NCBI GenBank assembly: GCA_000437395.1
Contig: FR898163.1
Span: 18,564-82,563, forward strand
Source: Clostridium sp. CAG:288
GTDB taxonomy: Bacteria > Bacillota_I > Bacilli_A > RFN20 > CAG-288
DNA: 64,000 bases
Direction: 5' to 3'
Both the position numbers and the translations under genes were made by a program. How positions within the stretch are numbered: position 1 is the first letter of the stretch; each line of letters opens with the position of its first letter. Shown here in pieces: positions 49,524 through 59,302 of the stretch. Below the pieces are notes generated by a model. That model was given only the letters and a program-made list of their open reading frames with translations, was not told where the DNA came from and did no database searches.

Positions 49524-49775
49524 TTAGCCGTGTAATCCACGGGTTTGACGATCCATATCTTCGACGACAATATCGTATATTTCACCGAGCGATGCGCAGT
49601 ATTCTAATACTTTCCAAGGTGTGTTTGTATGAAAATGAATTTTAATTAATTCATCGTCACCGACGGCTAATAAGCAATCACCTTCAATGTTTTTGGTGAT
49701 ATATTCACTTATTTCGTCTTCTGAAAGGTTTTCGCCTTCAATAAGCAATTGAGTATCGTATCTATATTCTGTCAT
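49524..49775 (-). CDS. Stand-alone FakA/YloV-type C-terminal domain
   Basis: An 83-residue protein matching only the C-terminal domain of fatty-acid kinase FakA (YloV, DAK2 family): YRYDTQLLIEGE, DCLLAVGDDELIKIHFHTNTPWKVLEYCASLGEIYDI aligns with the HVHTNDPGKVLEYA region. The kinase (DhaL) domain is absent. Such fragments are often named 'kinase to dihydroxyacetone kinase'. GAGGAAAG precedes the ATG. It lies about 100 bases before the HPr-like gene and may be cotranscribed. A regulatory or scaffold role is a guess. Confidence 0.7.
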   Translation of the reverse strand: MTEYRYDTQLLIEGENLSEDEISEYITKNIEGDCLLAVGDDELIKIHFHTNTPWKVLEYCASLGEIYDIVVEDMDRQTRGLHG

Positions 49776-50072
49776 AATTCTTTCCTCGTACTTTTATTTT
49801 AGCACGTATGGAATGTTTGATAAAGTAGGAAAAATTAAGGCTTTATTATAAGAATATCTTATGCACTTATAAATAAAATGTTATGAAATTTATTTTTTAT
49901 AATTTTTTAGTTTCTAAAACTGCAAAAAAAGTAGAAAAATGATACTAAAATCTACTATTTGCTATTTAAGGCTATATTTTAGTTTGTTATAATATAAACA
50001 ATAAGGGTTAAATTTATGGATATATACTTTAGTATATATTTTTAATAACTCTTGTTAGTAAAGGGGAACTTA

Positions 50073-50960
50073 ATGCCACACGTAAAAAAAGCGATCATCC
50101 CAGCTGCAGGTTTGGGAACTAGATTCCTACCAGCAACTAAATCGATGCCTAAAGAAATGCTTCCTATCGTCGATACACCAACTATACAGTTTATCGTTGA
50201 AGAAGCTGTTAAATCAGGCGTCGAAGAAATTCTTATTATTACTAATTCAAACAAGCACATTATGGAAAACCATTTTGATGTTAATTACGAATTAGAGATG
50301 AGACTTAAAGAAGCAGGTAAAGACGATTTAGTTAGTGAAATTAGACAAGTTGCTAGTTTAGCTAACATTCACTACGTAAGACAAAAAGAACCAAAAGGCT
50401 TAGGAAACGCTATATTATGTGCACGTACCTTCGTTGGAAACGAACCGTTTGCTATTTTATTAGGTGATGACTTAGTAGTAAACGAAGGAAAACCAGCTTT
50501 ACTTCAATTAGTAGATGCATTTAATTTAAAAAATACTTCTATTATTGGAGTTCAAAAAGTTGAGCATAAAGACGTTTATAAGTATGGTATTGTTACTCCT
50601 TCAAGAGAAGTCAAAGAAGATAAAAGACTTTTCAAGATTGTTGACATGGTTGAAAAACCAGCTGTTAACAAAGCACCAAGCGACTTTGCTGTTTTAGGAA
50701 GATACATCCTTACACCAGAGATATTCGATATATTAGAAAACACCGAACCAGGTGTCAATGGTGAGATTCAATTAACTGATGCTATTAGAGAGCTAATGAA
50801 TCACCAAGCTATGTACGCTTGCGATTTTGCTGGCACAAGATATGATGTCGGCGATAAATATGGGTATGTTAAAGCCACTATTGATTTTGCTTTAAAAAGA
50901 GCCGATACAGGCCAAAAAGTAAGAGATTATATCAAAGAGTTGGCTAAATTATACTCATAA
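50073..50960 (+). CDS. galU: UTP--glucose-1-phosphate uridylyltransferase
   Basis: A 295-residue nucleotidyltransferase forming UDP-glucose. The UTP loop IIPAAGLGTRFLPATKSMPKEMLP, KEPKGLGNAIL, the metal Asp in LLGDDLV and EKP are intact. The ATG at 50073 is chosen over an upstream TTG because AAGGGGAA precedes it and MPHVKKAIIPAAG is the family start. UDP-glucose would feed cell-surface glycolipids or polysaccharides. It is 54 bases upstream of nifJ with no terminator in between. Confidence 0.95.
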   Translation: MPHVKKAIIPAAGLGTRFLPATKSMPKEMLPIVDTPTIQFIVEEAVKSGVEEILIITNSNKHIMENHFDVNYELEMRLKEAGKDDLVSEIRQVASLANIHYVRQKEPKGLGNAILCARTFVGNEPFAILLGDDLVVNEGKPALLQLVDAFNLKNTSIIGVQKVEHKDVYKYGIVTPSREVKEDKRLFKIVDMVEKPAVNKAPSDFAVLGRYILTPEIFDILENTEPGVNGEIQLTDAIRELMNHQAMYACDFAGTRYDVGDKYGYVKATIDFALKRADTGQKVRDYIKELAKLYS

Positions 50961-51014
50961 ACACTAGAGTTTGTTTGTTTCTTGTTTTATAATAAATGAG
51001 TTTTGGAGGAAACT

Positions 51015-54000
51015 ATGGATAACACTAAGAAATCTTTTCTTTCGGTCGATGGTAACACTGCTGCTGCATTAGCTAGCTACAACTTCACAGAAGTTGCTGC
51101 CATTTACCCAATCACACCATCATCCCCGATGGCTGAACTTGTCGATGTCTATGCATCACAAGGCAAGAAGAACGCCTTTGGCACAGAAGTCAAAGTTTGC
51201 GAACTTCAAAGTGAGGCTGGCGCCTCTGGTGCCGTTCACGGCGCATTACAAGGTGGCGCTCTTGCCACAACATACACCGCATCTCAAGGTTTACTCTTGA
51301 TGATCCCAAACATTTATAAATGGGTCGGTGAATTACTTCCAGCAGTTGTACACGTCGCTGCTAGATCATTAGCTACAAGATCACTTTCAATTTTCGGTGA
51401 TCACCAAGACGTTTATGCAGTCCGTCAAACTGGTGCTTGCATGCTTTGCTCACATTCTGTTCAAGAAATTGCAGATCTTGCACCAATGGCACATTTAGTT
51501 GCAATTGAAGCTTCTACCCCTGTCATTCACTTCTTTGATGGTTTCAGAACATCACATGAAATTCAAAACGTTGAATTCCAAGATGACGCTGAATGGAATA
51601 AACTTCTCGATAGAGACGCAGTTGAAGCTTTCCGTAAGAAGGCTTTAAACCCACATGGACACGCTGTTACTAGAGGCGGTGCTGAAAACGACGATATTTA
51701 TTTCCAAGGTCGTGAAGCTCAAAACCTCCACGAAGCACACATTGTTGATGTTGCATGTGAATATTTTGAAAAAGTTAGCAAACTCACAGGTCGTCACTAT
51801 GCTCCATTTACATACTATGGTGCACCAGATGCTGATAGAGTAATCATTGCTATGGGTTCTGTTACAGAAACAGCTATTGAAGTTGTTGATGAAATGAACG
51901 CTCATGGAGCTAAAGTTGGTCTTGTTAAAGTTCACCTTTATCGTCCATTCTCAAATAAACACCTCGTTGATGTCATTCCAGCTACAGTTAAGAAAGTCGC
52001 TGTCTTAGATAGAACTAAGGAACCAGGTGCTAACGGCGAACCTTTATACCTCGATGTCGTTGCTGCCTTTGCACAAGAAGGCCGTAAATTTGATGTCGTC
52101 TTAGGTGGTCGTTATGGTCTTTCAAGTAAAGATACACAACCAAAGCACGTTAAAGCTGTCTATGACTTCTTAGATGCTGATAAGCACTGGGATTCATTCA
52201 CAGTCGGTATTAACGATGATGTCACACACTTAAGTGTCCCAGTTGATGATAGCTTTAAAGTTAAGGCTGACTACACATCATGCTTATTCTATGGTTTAGG
52301 CTCTGATGGTACAGTTTCAGCTAACAAATCATCCATTAAGATCATCGGTGATGCTACACACCAATATGCACAAGCTTACTTCGCTTATGACTCAAGAAAA
52401 GCTGGTGGTGTCACACGTTCACACTTAAGATTTGGTCACAGCCCAATCCACTCAACATACTACATCGAAGATGCAGACTTCATCAGCTGCTCACTCGATA
52501 GCTATATCGTTAAGTTCGATATGTTAAAGAACTTAAAGAATGGTGGTACATTCTTACTCAATACTGATATGACCGATGAACAACTCATCGCCAGTATGCC
52601 AAACCGTATGAAGAAGCAATTAGCTGACAAGCACGCTAAGTTCTATGTCATCGATGCTAACAAGATTGCTGCTGAAATCGGTATGGGACGTCATACAAAT
52701 ACAACATTGCAAGCTTCATTCTTCTATCTTAACCAAGGCATTATGCCATATGAAGAAGCTCAATCTTGGATGAAGAAATTCGCTGAAAAGAGCTATAAGA
52801 AGAAGGGTGACGATGTCGTTAAGATGAACTGGAACGCTATCGATGCCGGTGCTGAAGGCTTAAGAGAAGTTACAGTTGATCCAGCTTGGTCTGATCTCAC
52901 AGTTAACACTGTTAAGAAATCTGATGAAGATGACTACTTCACAAACTACGTCGAAGTTATTGGTAGCTTAGACGGTTATGATTTACCAGTCAGTAAGTTC
53001 ATGGAATACGAACTCTTAGATGGTACAATGAGAAACAACGTAACATTCAAAGAAGCTCGTTCTATTGCTGACCGTGTCCCACACTGGATTAAGGAAAACT
53101 GTATCCAATGTAACCAATGTGCATTTGTCTGTCCACACGCTACAATTAGACCATTTGCTCTTTCTGATGATGAAGTCAATATGCTTCCAGAAAACGAAAG
53201 AGAAGATGTCTTACCATTAATGGGCGGTGCAAACTGCAAGGGACTCAAGTTCCGTATTCAAGTTAGCCCACGTAACTGTGTTGGTTGTGGTGTCTGTGTT
53301 ACACAATGTCCAGGCAAGGCTGGAAAGAAAGCTCTTGTCATGGAAGAAGCTAAGACACAATTCGAACACGAAGAAGCTGCTAGAATCCTCTACAAAGAAA
53401 TTACTCCAAGAACAGACCTCTTCCCAACAACAATGGTCAAGGGTGCTGCTTTCTTACCACCATATCAAGAAGTCTCAGGCGCTTGCGCTGGTTGTGGTGA
53501 AACTCCATACTATAGACTCGTTTCACAATTATTTGGACGTGATATGTTAGTTGCTAATGCAACAGGTTGTTCTTCAATTTATAACGGTTCAACCCCATTA
53601 ACAGCATTCGTTACAGATAAGAATGGGGAAGGTGTCGCTTGGGCTAACTCCTTATTCGAAGATAACGCTGAATTCGGCTTCGGTATGAGAGTTGCAACAG
53701 ACTTCAAACTTGATCAAATCGTCGGTATCATGACTGCAAATAGAGAAGGTTGTGAACCAGAATTACAAGCTTTAATTGATGATTACATTGCTAACATTAA
53801 AGATAAAGCTCACATCCGTACAATCCTCAATCCATTAGTTGCTGCTATTGAAGCAAGTGCTAACGAAGGAATTAAGGCTGTCCTCGAACACAAAGCTGAC
53901 TTACTCGATAAGTCAGTTTGGATCGTCGGTGGTGATGGTTGGTCCTACGATATTGGTTACGGTGGCTTAGATCACGTCTTAGCTAACGAAGAAGACGTTA

Positions 54001-54557
54001 ACGTTATGGTTCTCGATACAGAAGTTTACTCCAACACTGGTGGTCAATCTTCTAAATCAAGCCAAACAGGTTCTATTGCTAAATTCACAGCTTCAGGTAA
54101 GAAGACTGCAAAGAAGAACTTAGCTCTTATGGCTATGGCTTATGGCCACGTCTATGTTGCTCAAGTCTCCTTAGGTGCAAACCCAATGGCAGCTCTCAAA
54201 GCCTTCAAAGAAGCTGAAAGCTACAATGGTCCATCCTTAGTAATTTGCTATGCTCCATGCCAAGCTCATGGTATCAAGGGCGGATTACAAAATGCTCAAA
54301 TCGTTGAAAAAGAAGCAGTCGAATGTGGTTACTTCCCAATCTTCAGATTTGACCCAAGACTTGCTGCTGAAGGCAAGAACCCACTCACAATGGATTGCAA
54401 AGAACCTAACTTCGATAAGTTCAACGAATTCGTTATGCGTGAAACAAGATACTCACAACTTCCAAGAGTCAACCCAGAACATGCTGAAGAACTCTTACTC
54501 AAGTCCCGTAAGTATGCTGAAATGAGATATAGATCCATCTTAAAGATGGGTGACTAA
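51015..54557 (+). CDS. nifJ: Pyruvate:ferredoxin (flavodoxin) oxidoreductase
   Basis: A 1180-residue single-chain enzyme oxidising pyruvate to acetyl-CoA, CO2 and reduced ferredoxin. Domains in order: pyruvate/TPP N-terminal domain, gamma region, EKR region, two 4Fe-4S motifs CIQCNQCAFVC (about 696) and CVGCGVCVTQC (about 755), and the TPP-binding domain with CAGCGETPYY (about 823) and GGDGWSYDIGYGGLDHVLA. GGAGG is five bases before the ATG at 51015. Codon use is strongly biased to C-ending codons, marking it as one of the most expressed genes here. It places the organism among anaerobes. Confidence 0.97.
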   Translation: MDNTKKSFLSVDGNTAAALASYNFTEVAAIYPITPSSPMAELVDVYASQGKKNAFGTEVKVCELQSEAGASGAVHGALQGGALATTYTASQGLLLMIPNIYKWVGELLPAVVHVAARSLATRSLSIFGDHQDVYAVRQTGACMLCSHSVQEIADLAPMAHLVAIEASTPVIHFFDGFRTSHEIQNVEFQDDAEWNKLLDRDAVEAFRKKALNPHGHAVTRGGAENDDIYFQGREAQNLHEAHIVDVACEYFEKVSKLTGRHYAPFTYYGAPDADRVIIAMGSVTETAIEVVDEMNAHGAKVGLVKVHLYRPFSNKHLVDVIPATVKKVAVLDRTKEPGANGEPLYLDVVAAFAQEGRKFDVVLGGRYGLSSKDTQPKHVKAVYDFLDADKHWDSFTVGINDDVTHLSVPVDDSFKVKADYTSCLFYGLGSDGTVSANKSSIKIIGDATHQYAQAYFAYDSRKAGGVTRSHLRFGHSPIHSTYYIEDADFISCSLDSYIVKFDMLKNLKNGGTFLLNTDMTDEQLIASMPNRMKKQLADKHAKFYVIDANKIAAEIGMGRHTNTTLQASFFYLNQGIMPYEEAQSWMKKFAEKSYKKKGDDVVKMNWNAIDAGAEGLREVTVDPAWSDLTVNTVKKSDEDDYFTNYVEVIGSLDGYDLPVSKFMEYELLDGTMRNNVTFKEARSIADRVPHWIKENCIQCNQCAFVCPHATIRPFALSDDEVNMLPENEREDVLPLMGGANCKGLKFRIQVSPRNCVGCGVCVTQCPGKAGKKALVMEEAKTQFEHEEAARILYKEITPRTDLFPTTMVKGAAFLPPYQEVSGACAGCGETPYYRLVSQLFGRDMLVANATGCSSIYNGSTPLTAFVTDKNGEGVAWANSLFEDNAEFGFGMRVATDFKLDQIVGIMTANREGCEPELQALIDDYIANIKDKAHIRTILNPLVAAIEASANEGIKAVLEHKADLLDKSVWIVGGDGWSYDIGYGGLDHVLANEEDVNVMVLDTEVYSNTGGQSSKSSQTGSIAKFTASGKKTAKKNLALMAMAYGHVYVAQVSLGANPMAALKAFKEAESYNGPSLVICYAPCQAHGIKGGLQNAQIVEKEAVECGYFPIFRFDPRLAAEGKNPLTMDCKEPNFDKFNEFVMRETRYSQLPRVNPEHAEELLLKSRKYAEMRYRSILKMGD

Positions 54558-54582
54558 TTCTCACTTTAAATAATTAAATATA

Positions 54583-54627
54583 GACTGTTGAATAACCTAT
54601 AGATTTAGGCTACGCAACAGTCTTTTT
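54583..54627 (+). terminator. Terminator of nifJ
   Basis: GACTGTTG (54583-54590) pairs with CAACAGTC (54615-54622), with an inner CCTA/TAGG helix, then TTTTT. Confidence 0.88.
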
Positions 54628-54662
54628 AATTACTATAGTTTGTTTTATAAAAAGACGCCAAA

Positions 54663-55912
54663 ATGATAATTAAAAGAGACTTGTATTTAAATAAATTGAT
54701 CAGTAGAAAAAATAATGGCTTAATAAAAGTGATTACAGGTATTAGACGATCTGGTAAATCATTTCTATTATTTAACTTGTTTAAAAATTACTTAATAAAT
54801 GAAGGCGTTAGAGAAGATCATATAATTGAATTGAATTTTGATGAATTTGATAATATTAAATACTGTGACCCTGATAATGCTTCTCCATATTTAAAAGGCA
54901 AAATTGTTGATGCTGATATGTATTATTTTTTATTAGATGAAATACAATTACTTAATTGCTTTGAATCTGTTTTAAATGGGTTGTTAAGATATAATAACGT
55001 AGATATATATGTAACTGGAAGTAATGCTAAGTTTTTATCTAAAGATGTTATTACTGAATTTAGAGGAAGAAGAGATCAAGTTCATGTCTATCCTCTTTCT
55101 TTTAGCGAATTTTATGAAGCTAAAAATATAGACAAATATGATTCTTTAGATGAATATTTAACTTTTGGTGGAATACCACTTATTATTTCTATGAATACTC
55201 ATGAATCAACAATATCTTTTTTAAAAAAATTATTTGTTGAAACATATATTAAAGATATTGTTGATAGAAATAATTTGTCTGAAACTGAAGAAATGCAAAA
55301 ACTTGTAAATATAATTGCTTCTTCTATAGGTTCGTTAACAAATCCCAATAAATTATCTAATTATTTTAAGAGTATAAAAAGAATTAATATTTCGGCACCT
55401 ACAATTAATAAATATTTGGACTACTTAATAGACTCTTTTTTAATTGAAAGAACTATTAAATATAATGTTAAAGGAAAAAAGTATATTGACACACCGTGCA
55501 AATATTATTTTTCTGATTTAGGAATTAGAAACGCCTCTATAAACTTTCGTCAAAATGAAAAGACTCATTTAATGGAGAATTTGATTTATAACGAATTATT
55601 GATAAGAGGATATAATGTTGATGTTGGTGAAGTTTCAATTGTAACAAGAAATAAAAAAAACAAGAAAGAAAAAATTTAGAAGTTGATTTTGTTTGTAATT
55701 TAGCTGATAAAAGAATATATGTTCAATCAGCAAATTATTTAAATAGCGAAGAAAAATATATACAAGAATCTCGTTCACTTATCAATATTCCAGATAATTT
55801 TAAAAAGATAATAATTACATACGATTCAACTCGTACACATTACACTGAAGATGGAATTTTAATTGTTAATATCTTTGATTTCCTATTAAATAAAAATTCT
55901 TTAGATTATTAA
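54663..55912 (+). pseudogene. DUF4143-type AAA ATPase with one frameshift near the C-terminus
   Basis: The first 338 codons are intact: Walker A GIRRSGKSFLL, LLDEIQ, TGSNAKFLS, RGRRDQVHVYPLSFSEFY and FGGIPLIIS, followed by a winged helix and the start of the C-terminal DUF4143 domain. At an A6 run (about 55669-55675) one A is missing, so the frame stops at once; the continuation (LEVDFVCNLADKRIYVQSANYLN...) is intact to TAA at 55910-55912. Only one lesion separates it from a full about 416-residue protein. It may be phase-variable, freshly inactivated or a sequencing artefact. It is a close relative of the ruined copy at 31699-32991. Confidence 0.8.
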
Positions 55913-55962
55913 AAATAACGTATTTATTATTATGTATTACTAATAATAACTTATGTAGTAAT

Positions 55963-57030
55963 ATGAAAAAAGAATGTGGTAATTTAATTGATTATGTGAA
56001 AGATTATTCTAATAAAGACTTTTGTGATAAAGAATTTTCTTTAGAAGACGCTGTAGTGTTTGCTTCTTTAGCGTATTTATATTTTGAAAGAATAAATAAA
56101 AAAACATCAATATTTATTAAAGACATATTAGAATATATTGATTTAATTAATAAAGGTGCTATAGAACAAAAGAGAAATCCAAGATTAATCAGATATATTT
56201 CTAAGTCAAAAAGATTTAAGAATATAAAAGTGTGCTATGGAAAAGGAAAAGAAAATAGAAAAGACAATTTTCAATTTGGTGCAGTTACTTTTTGTCTTCC
56301 TAACAAATTAAACATCATTGCTTTTCGTGGTACGTCTTTAGATATTTCAGGCTGGATAGAAAATTTGAATATGAGCGTTGATAATAAGACTAGATGTCAA
56401 ATGCTTGGAGCTGAATATGTTAAAAAGGTAATGAAAAAAATAGATGGCAACTTTATTATTTTAGGACACTCTAAAGGTGGAAATACTTCAATATATGCTA
56501 GTATGAATCAAAGTAGATACTTTAAAGATAGAATAATAAAAGTATATGATTTAGATGGGCCTGGATTTAAAGATAATGTTTATAAATTGAAGAAGTTTAA
56601 AAGCATAGAAGAAAAAGTTACACGTGTTGTCATTAAAGATGATATTGTTGGATGTTTATTAAATACTTATCAACATTATTTGGTGATCGATTGCTTCCTT
56701 TTTTCGTTTATGGCTCACGACTTATATAATTGGAAATTTGAAAGTGGAAAACTAAAGATTGTCGACAGCGTTAATAGTAAAACACAAAGAAGAAACAAAA
56801 GAATAAATAATTGGATAAGTTCTTTGTCTAAGAGCGAAAAAGTAGAGCTAATTCAATTTATAAATGATGTAACTTTAAGTAATAACGAAAATACATTTAA
56901 AGAAATTCTAGTTAATCCATTAGAGTTTATTAGAGTTTTAAACTATATTAAAAATCATGAAAGTTATGAGAAAAGAATGAAATATAAAGAAATTGTTAAG
57001 AACCTTATAAATGACAATAAACACCAATAA
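55963..57030 (+). CDS. DUF2974 (Mbeg1-like) alpha/beta-hydrolase
   Basis: A 355-residue lipase-like protein with no signal peptide. The nucleophile elbow GHSKGG (about 167-172) holds the catalytic Ser; upstream AFRGTSLDISGWIENLNMS and downstream VYDLDGPGFKD are family hallmarks. The N-terminal LIDYVKDYSNKDFCDKEFSLEDAVVFASLAY is typical of DUF2974. Substrate is not known. The start lacks a clear ribosome site, so the exact ATG is uncertain. It lies in its own unit ahead of the DUF368 operon. Confidence 0.85.
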   Translation: MKKECGNLIDYVKDYSNKDFCDKEFSLEDAVVFASLAYLYFERINKKTSIFIKDILEYIDLINKGAIEQKRNPRLIRYISKSKRFKNIKVCYGKGKENRKDNFQFGAVTFCLPNKLNIIAFRGTSLDISGWIENLNMSVDNKTRCQMLGAEYVKKVMKKIDGNFIILGHSKGGNTSIYASMNQSRYFKDRIIKVYDLDGPGFKDNVYKLKKFKSIEEKVTRVVIKDDIVGCLLNTYQHYLVIDCFLFSFMAHDLYNWKFESGKLKIVDSVNSKTQRRNKRINNWISSLSKSEKVELIQFINDVTLSNNENTFKEILVNPLEFIRVLNYIKNHESYEKRMKYKEIVKNLINDNKHQ

Positions 57031-57093
57031 ATTTATATGTATGTTTTATATTAATATCATAGTATAATTAATTGAAATAGGAGATAGAGTACT

Positions 57094-58017
57094 ATGAAAA
57101 ACTTCTTTACTAAATTTAAGTCTGTAATAGTAGATTTTGGCAAAGGCATATGTATTGGTATAGCTGCTATTGTTCCTGGTGTTTCAGGTGGAACATTAGC
57201 TGTCTTATTAAAAGTATATGACAAAATGATTGAAGCTATTGGTAATATATTTAAACACTTCAAAAAATCATTTAAAACTCTTTTACCAATAGGCTTAGGT
57301 GTTTTATTCGGTATATTGGCATTAGTGTTCCCTTTAAAATATGCTAAACAATATGTTCCACTTCCACTAGTTTCTTTGTTCGTAGGATTTATTATTGGTG
57401 GACTTCCTGGTTTATTTGATAAGGTTAATAGAAAACCAAATGTCAGTGGTTGTATATCCGCTTTAATCGCTTTAGCTATTGTTATAGGAATATGTTTCAT
57501 TCCAACAGGCGGTAACTTTGATATTGCTAATATGAATTGGACAGGTTACTTACTATTCTTTGTCGTTGGCGTTGTTGGCTCTTGTGCTTTAGTTGTTCCA
57601 GGTATTTCTGGATCTATGTTGCTTCTAATTTTAGGATTTTGGGATCCAATTATTGAAGTTGCTTCACAACTTATGAAATTTACTAATGTTGGTTCTAATT
57701 TATCAATTTTAGGATTGTTTGCCTTAGGATGTTTAGTTGGCTTTATTATTATTTCTAAGATTATGTCAATCTTATTAAAGAAGTTTGAATATCAAACATT
57801 CATGGCAATTATTGCCTTTATCGTTGGTTCAATATTTAGTATTTATTACACTTTAGATAATCCAATTACTGATATTATGCCTTTATATGCACATATTATT
57901 GTTTCAGTCATCGCTTTAATTATTGGCTTAGCTTTCTCACTATCTTTGACTTTATATAGTATTAAAAAGAGTAAATTAGAACTCACTGTTGAACCAGTAG
58001 GTAACGATAATGAATAA
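57094..58017 (+). CDS. DUF368 membrane protein, undecaprenyl-phosphate transporter type
   Basis: A 307-residue protein with eight or more helices. The paired half-helical motifs IGIAAIVPGVSGGTLAVLLKVYD and CALVVPGISGSMLLLILGF are the DUF368 signature. Members (PopT) were recently tied to returning undecaprenyl phosphate across the membrane for reuse. AGGAGAT precedes the ATG. The next gene, a PAP2 phosphatase, overlaps it by eight bases, giving enzyme and flippase for the same lipid carrier. Confidence 0.9.
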   Translation: MKNFFTKFKSVIVDFGKGICIGIAAIVPGVSGGTLAVLLKVYDKMIEAIGNIFKHFKKSFKTLLPIGLGVLFGILALVFPLKYAKQYVPLPLVSLFVGFIIGGLPGLFDKVNRKPNVSGCISALIALAIVIGICFIPTGGNFDIANMNWTGYLLFFVVGVVGSCALVVPGISGSMLLLILGFWDPIIEVASQLMKFTNVGSNLSILGLFALGCLVGFIIISKIMSILLKKFEYQTFMAIIAFIVGSIFSIYYTLDNPITDIMPLYAHIIVSVIALIIGLAFSLSLTLYSIKKSKLELTVEPVGNDNE

Positions 58018-58585
58018 TAATGTCACTGAGTGGGCATTAACTTTACACAATAATGATTTTTTAAACCGAATTATGTTTTTCTTTTCCAAAATTGGAAAAG
58101 GTGGTTTTGTATTTTGGATAATAGTTTTGATATATAGCGCTTATTTTTTCTTTAAAAAGAAAGATAAAAAATTAACACTTTTAACATTAGGTTATTTTAT
58201 AAGTCTAGGTATAGCTTTTGTTTTGGTAGATTACGTTATAAAGCCTATAGTTAAGGAGAGTAGACCTTTTGTTAGGTATCCAGAAATATTAACTTTTTTT
58301 GAAAAATATAATTATAAAACTCCTAGTGATTATTCTTTTCCATCAGGACATAGCGTTGCTGCTTTTTTAGCGTTGAGTTATTTGATGTTTATAGATAAAA
58401 AGAGTTTATTTATAACAATTCCATTATCTATATTAATTTCTTTTTCTCGTATATATATTGGAGCTCACTATATAGGTGATGTCTTAGTAGGTATGTCTAT
58501 AGGATTAGCTATAGGAATATGTTTTTACTTTGCTTTAAAATTAATAATAGATAAAATATATAAGGATAAGGAAGTAGTACAATGA
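58010..58585 (+). CDS. PAP2-family membrane phosphatase, probable undecaprenyl-pyrophosphatase
   Basis: A 191-residue protein with five to six helices. The PAP2 active site is visible: KESRPFVRYP, PSGHSVAAF and SRIYIGAHYIGDV. BcrC-type members convert undecaprenyl pyrophosphate to the monophosphate outside the membrane; others act on phosphatidylglycerol phosphate. Overlap with the DUF368 gene (eight bases) and with the pseudouridine synthase gene (ATGA) indicates one operon. Context favours the carrier-recycling role, by inference. Confidence 0.88.
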   Translation: MNNNVTEWALTLHNNDFLNRIMFFFSKIGKGGFVFWIIVLIYSAYFFFKKKDKKLTLLTLGYFISLGIAFVLVDYVIKPIVKESRPFVRYPEILTFFEKYNYKTPSDYSFPSGHSVAAFLALSYLMFIDKKSLFITIPLSILISFSRIYIGAHYIGDVLVGMSIGLAIGICFYFALKLIIDKIYKDKEVVQ

Positions 58586-59301
58586 GATTAGACAAGTTTT
58601 TATCAGATTTAAATTTTGGATCACGTAAACGTGTGAAAAAACTAATTAAGGCTGGACATGTTAAAGTTAACGATGAAGTGATAACGGATTCTTCTTTTGA
58701 TTTTGACGAAAATAATGAAGTTGTTAAATACGATGATGAAGTATTAGAGTATTCACCATTTGTTTATTTAGCTTTAAACAAACCTAAGGATTATATTTCT
58801 TCAACAATTGATGAACTTTATCCATCTATAGTAAATTTAGTAGATCCTATGTATGCTAAAAGAGTAAGAATCGTTGGAAGGCTTGATGCTGATACAACTG
58901 GTATTATTCTTTTGACAGATGATGGAAGACTTAATAATAGACTTACTCATCCTAACAGATCAATTTCAAAAATATATAGAGTAACATTAAATCATGATAT
59001 TCCAGAAAAACTCATTGAAGAATTTGCTAAAGGTGTAGATATTGGCAAAGGTGAAATAACTCGTCCTGCTGAATTAAAAATAGTTGCACCTAACGTGGCT
59101 GAAGTTACTCTTAAAGAAGGAAAATATCACGAAATAAAAAGAATGTTTGATCGCTTCGATTTAGATGTAATTGAGTTAGATAGATTACTATTTGGACCTA
59201 TTTCTTATGAAGGATTGGAAGTAGGTGAATCACGTAAATTGACACACGAAGAAGTTGAAAAATTAATGAAACTGACTGGATTAGATAAGGAGAGATTATA
59301 G
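58582..59301 (+). CDS. RsuA/RluB-family pseudouridine synthase
   Basis: A 239-residue enzyme. An S4 domain (1-about 50; MRLDKFLSDLNFGSRKRVKKLIKAGHVKVN) precedes the catalytic domain with GRLDADTTGIILLTDDG (catalytic Asp) and YHEIKRMF. It isomerises a uridine in ribosomal RNA, 16S if RsuA-like or 23S if RluB-like; its length fits RsuA. It starts within the stop of the PAP2 gene and ends one base before the next start, so it is in the middle of the four-gene operon. Confidence 0.92.
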   Translation: MRLDKFLSDLNFGSRKRVKKLIKAGHVKVNDEVITDSSFDFDENNEVVKYDDEVLEYSPFVYLALNKPKDYISSTIDELYPSIVNLVDPMYAKRVRIVGRLDADTTGIILLTDDGRLNNRLTHPNRSISKIYRVTLNHDIPEKLIEEFAKGVDIGKGEITRPAELKIVAPNVAEVTLKEGKYHEIKRMFDRFDLDVIELDRLLFGPISYEGLEVGESRKLTHEEVEKLMKLTGLDKERL

Positions 59302-59302
59302 T

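Noticed and set aside
55963..57030. The DUF2974 hydrolase and adjacent ATPase as parts of a defence system.
   Set aside because: No nuclease, restriction or other defence partner is adjacent, and the ATPase is frameshifted.
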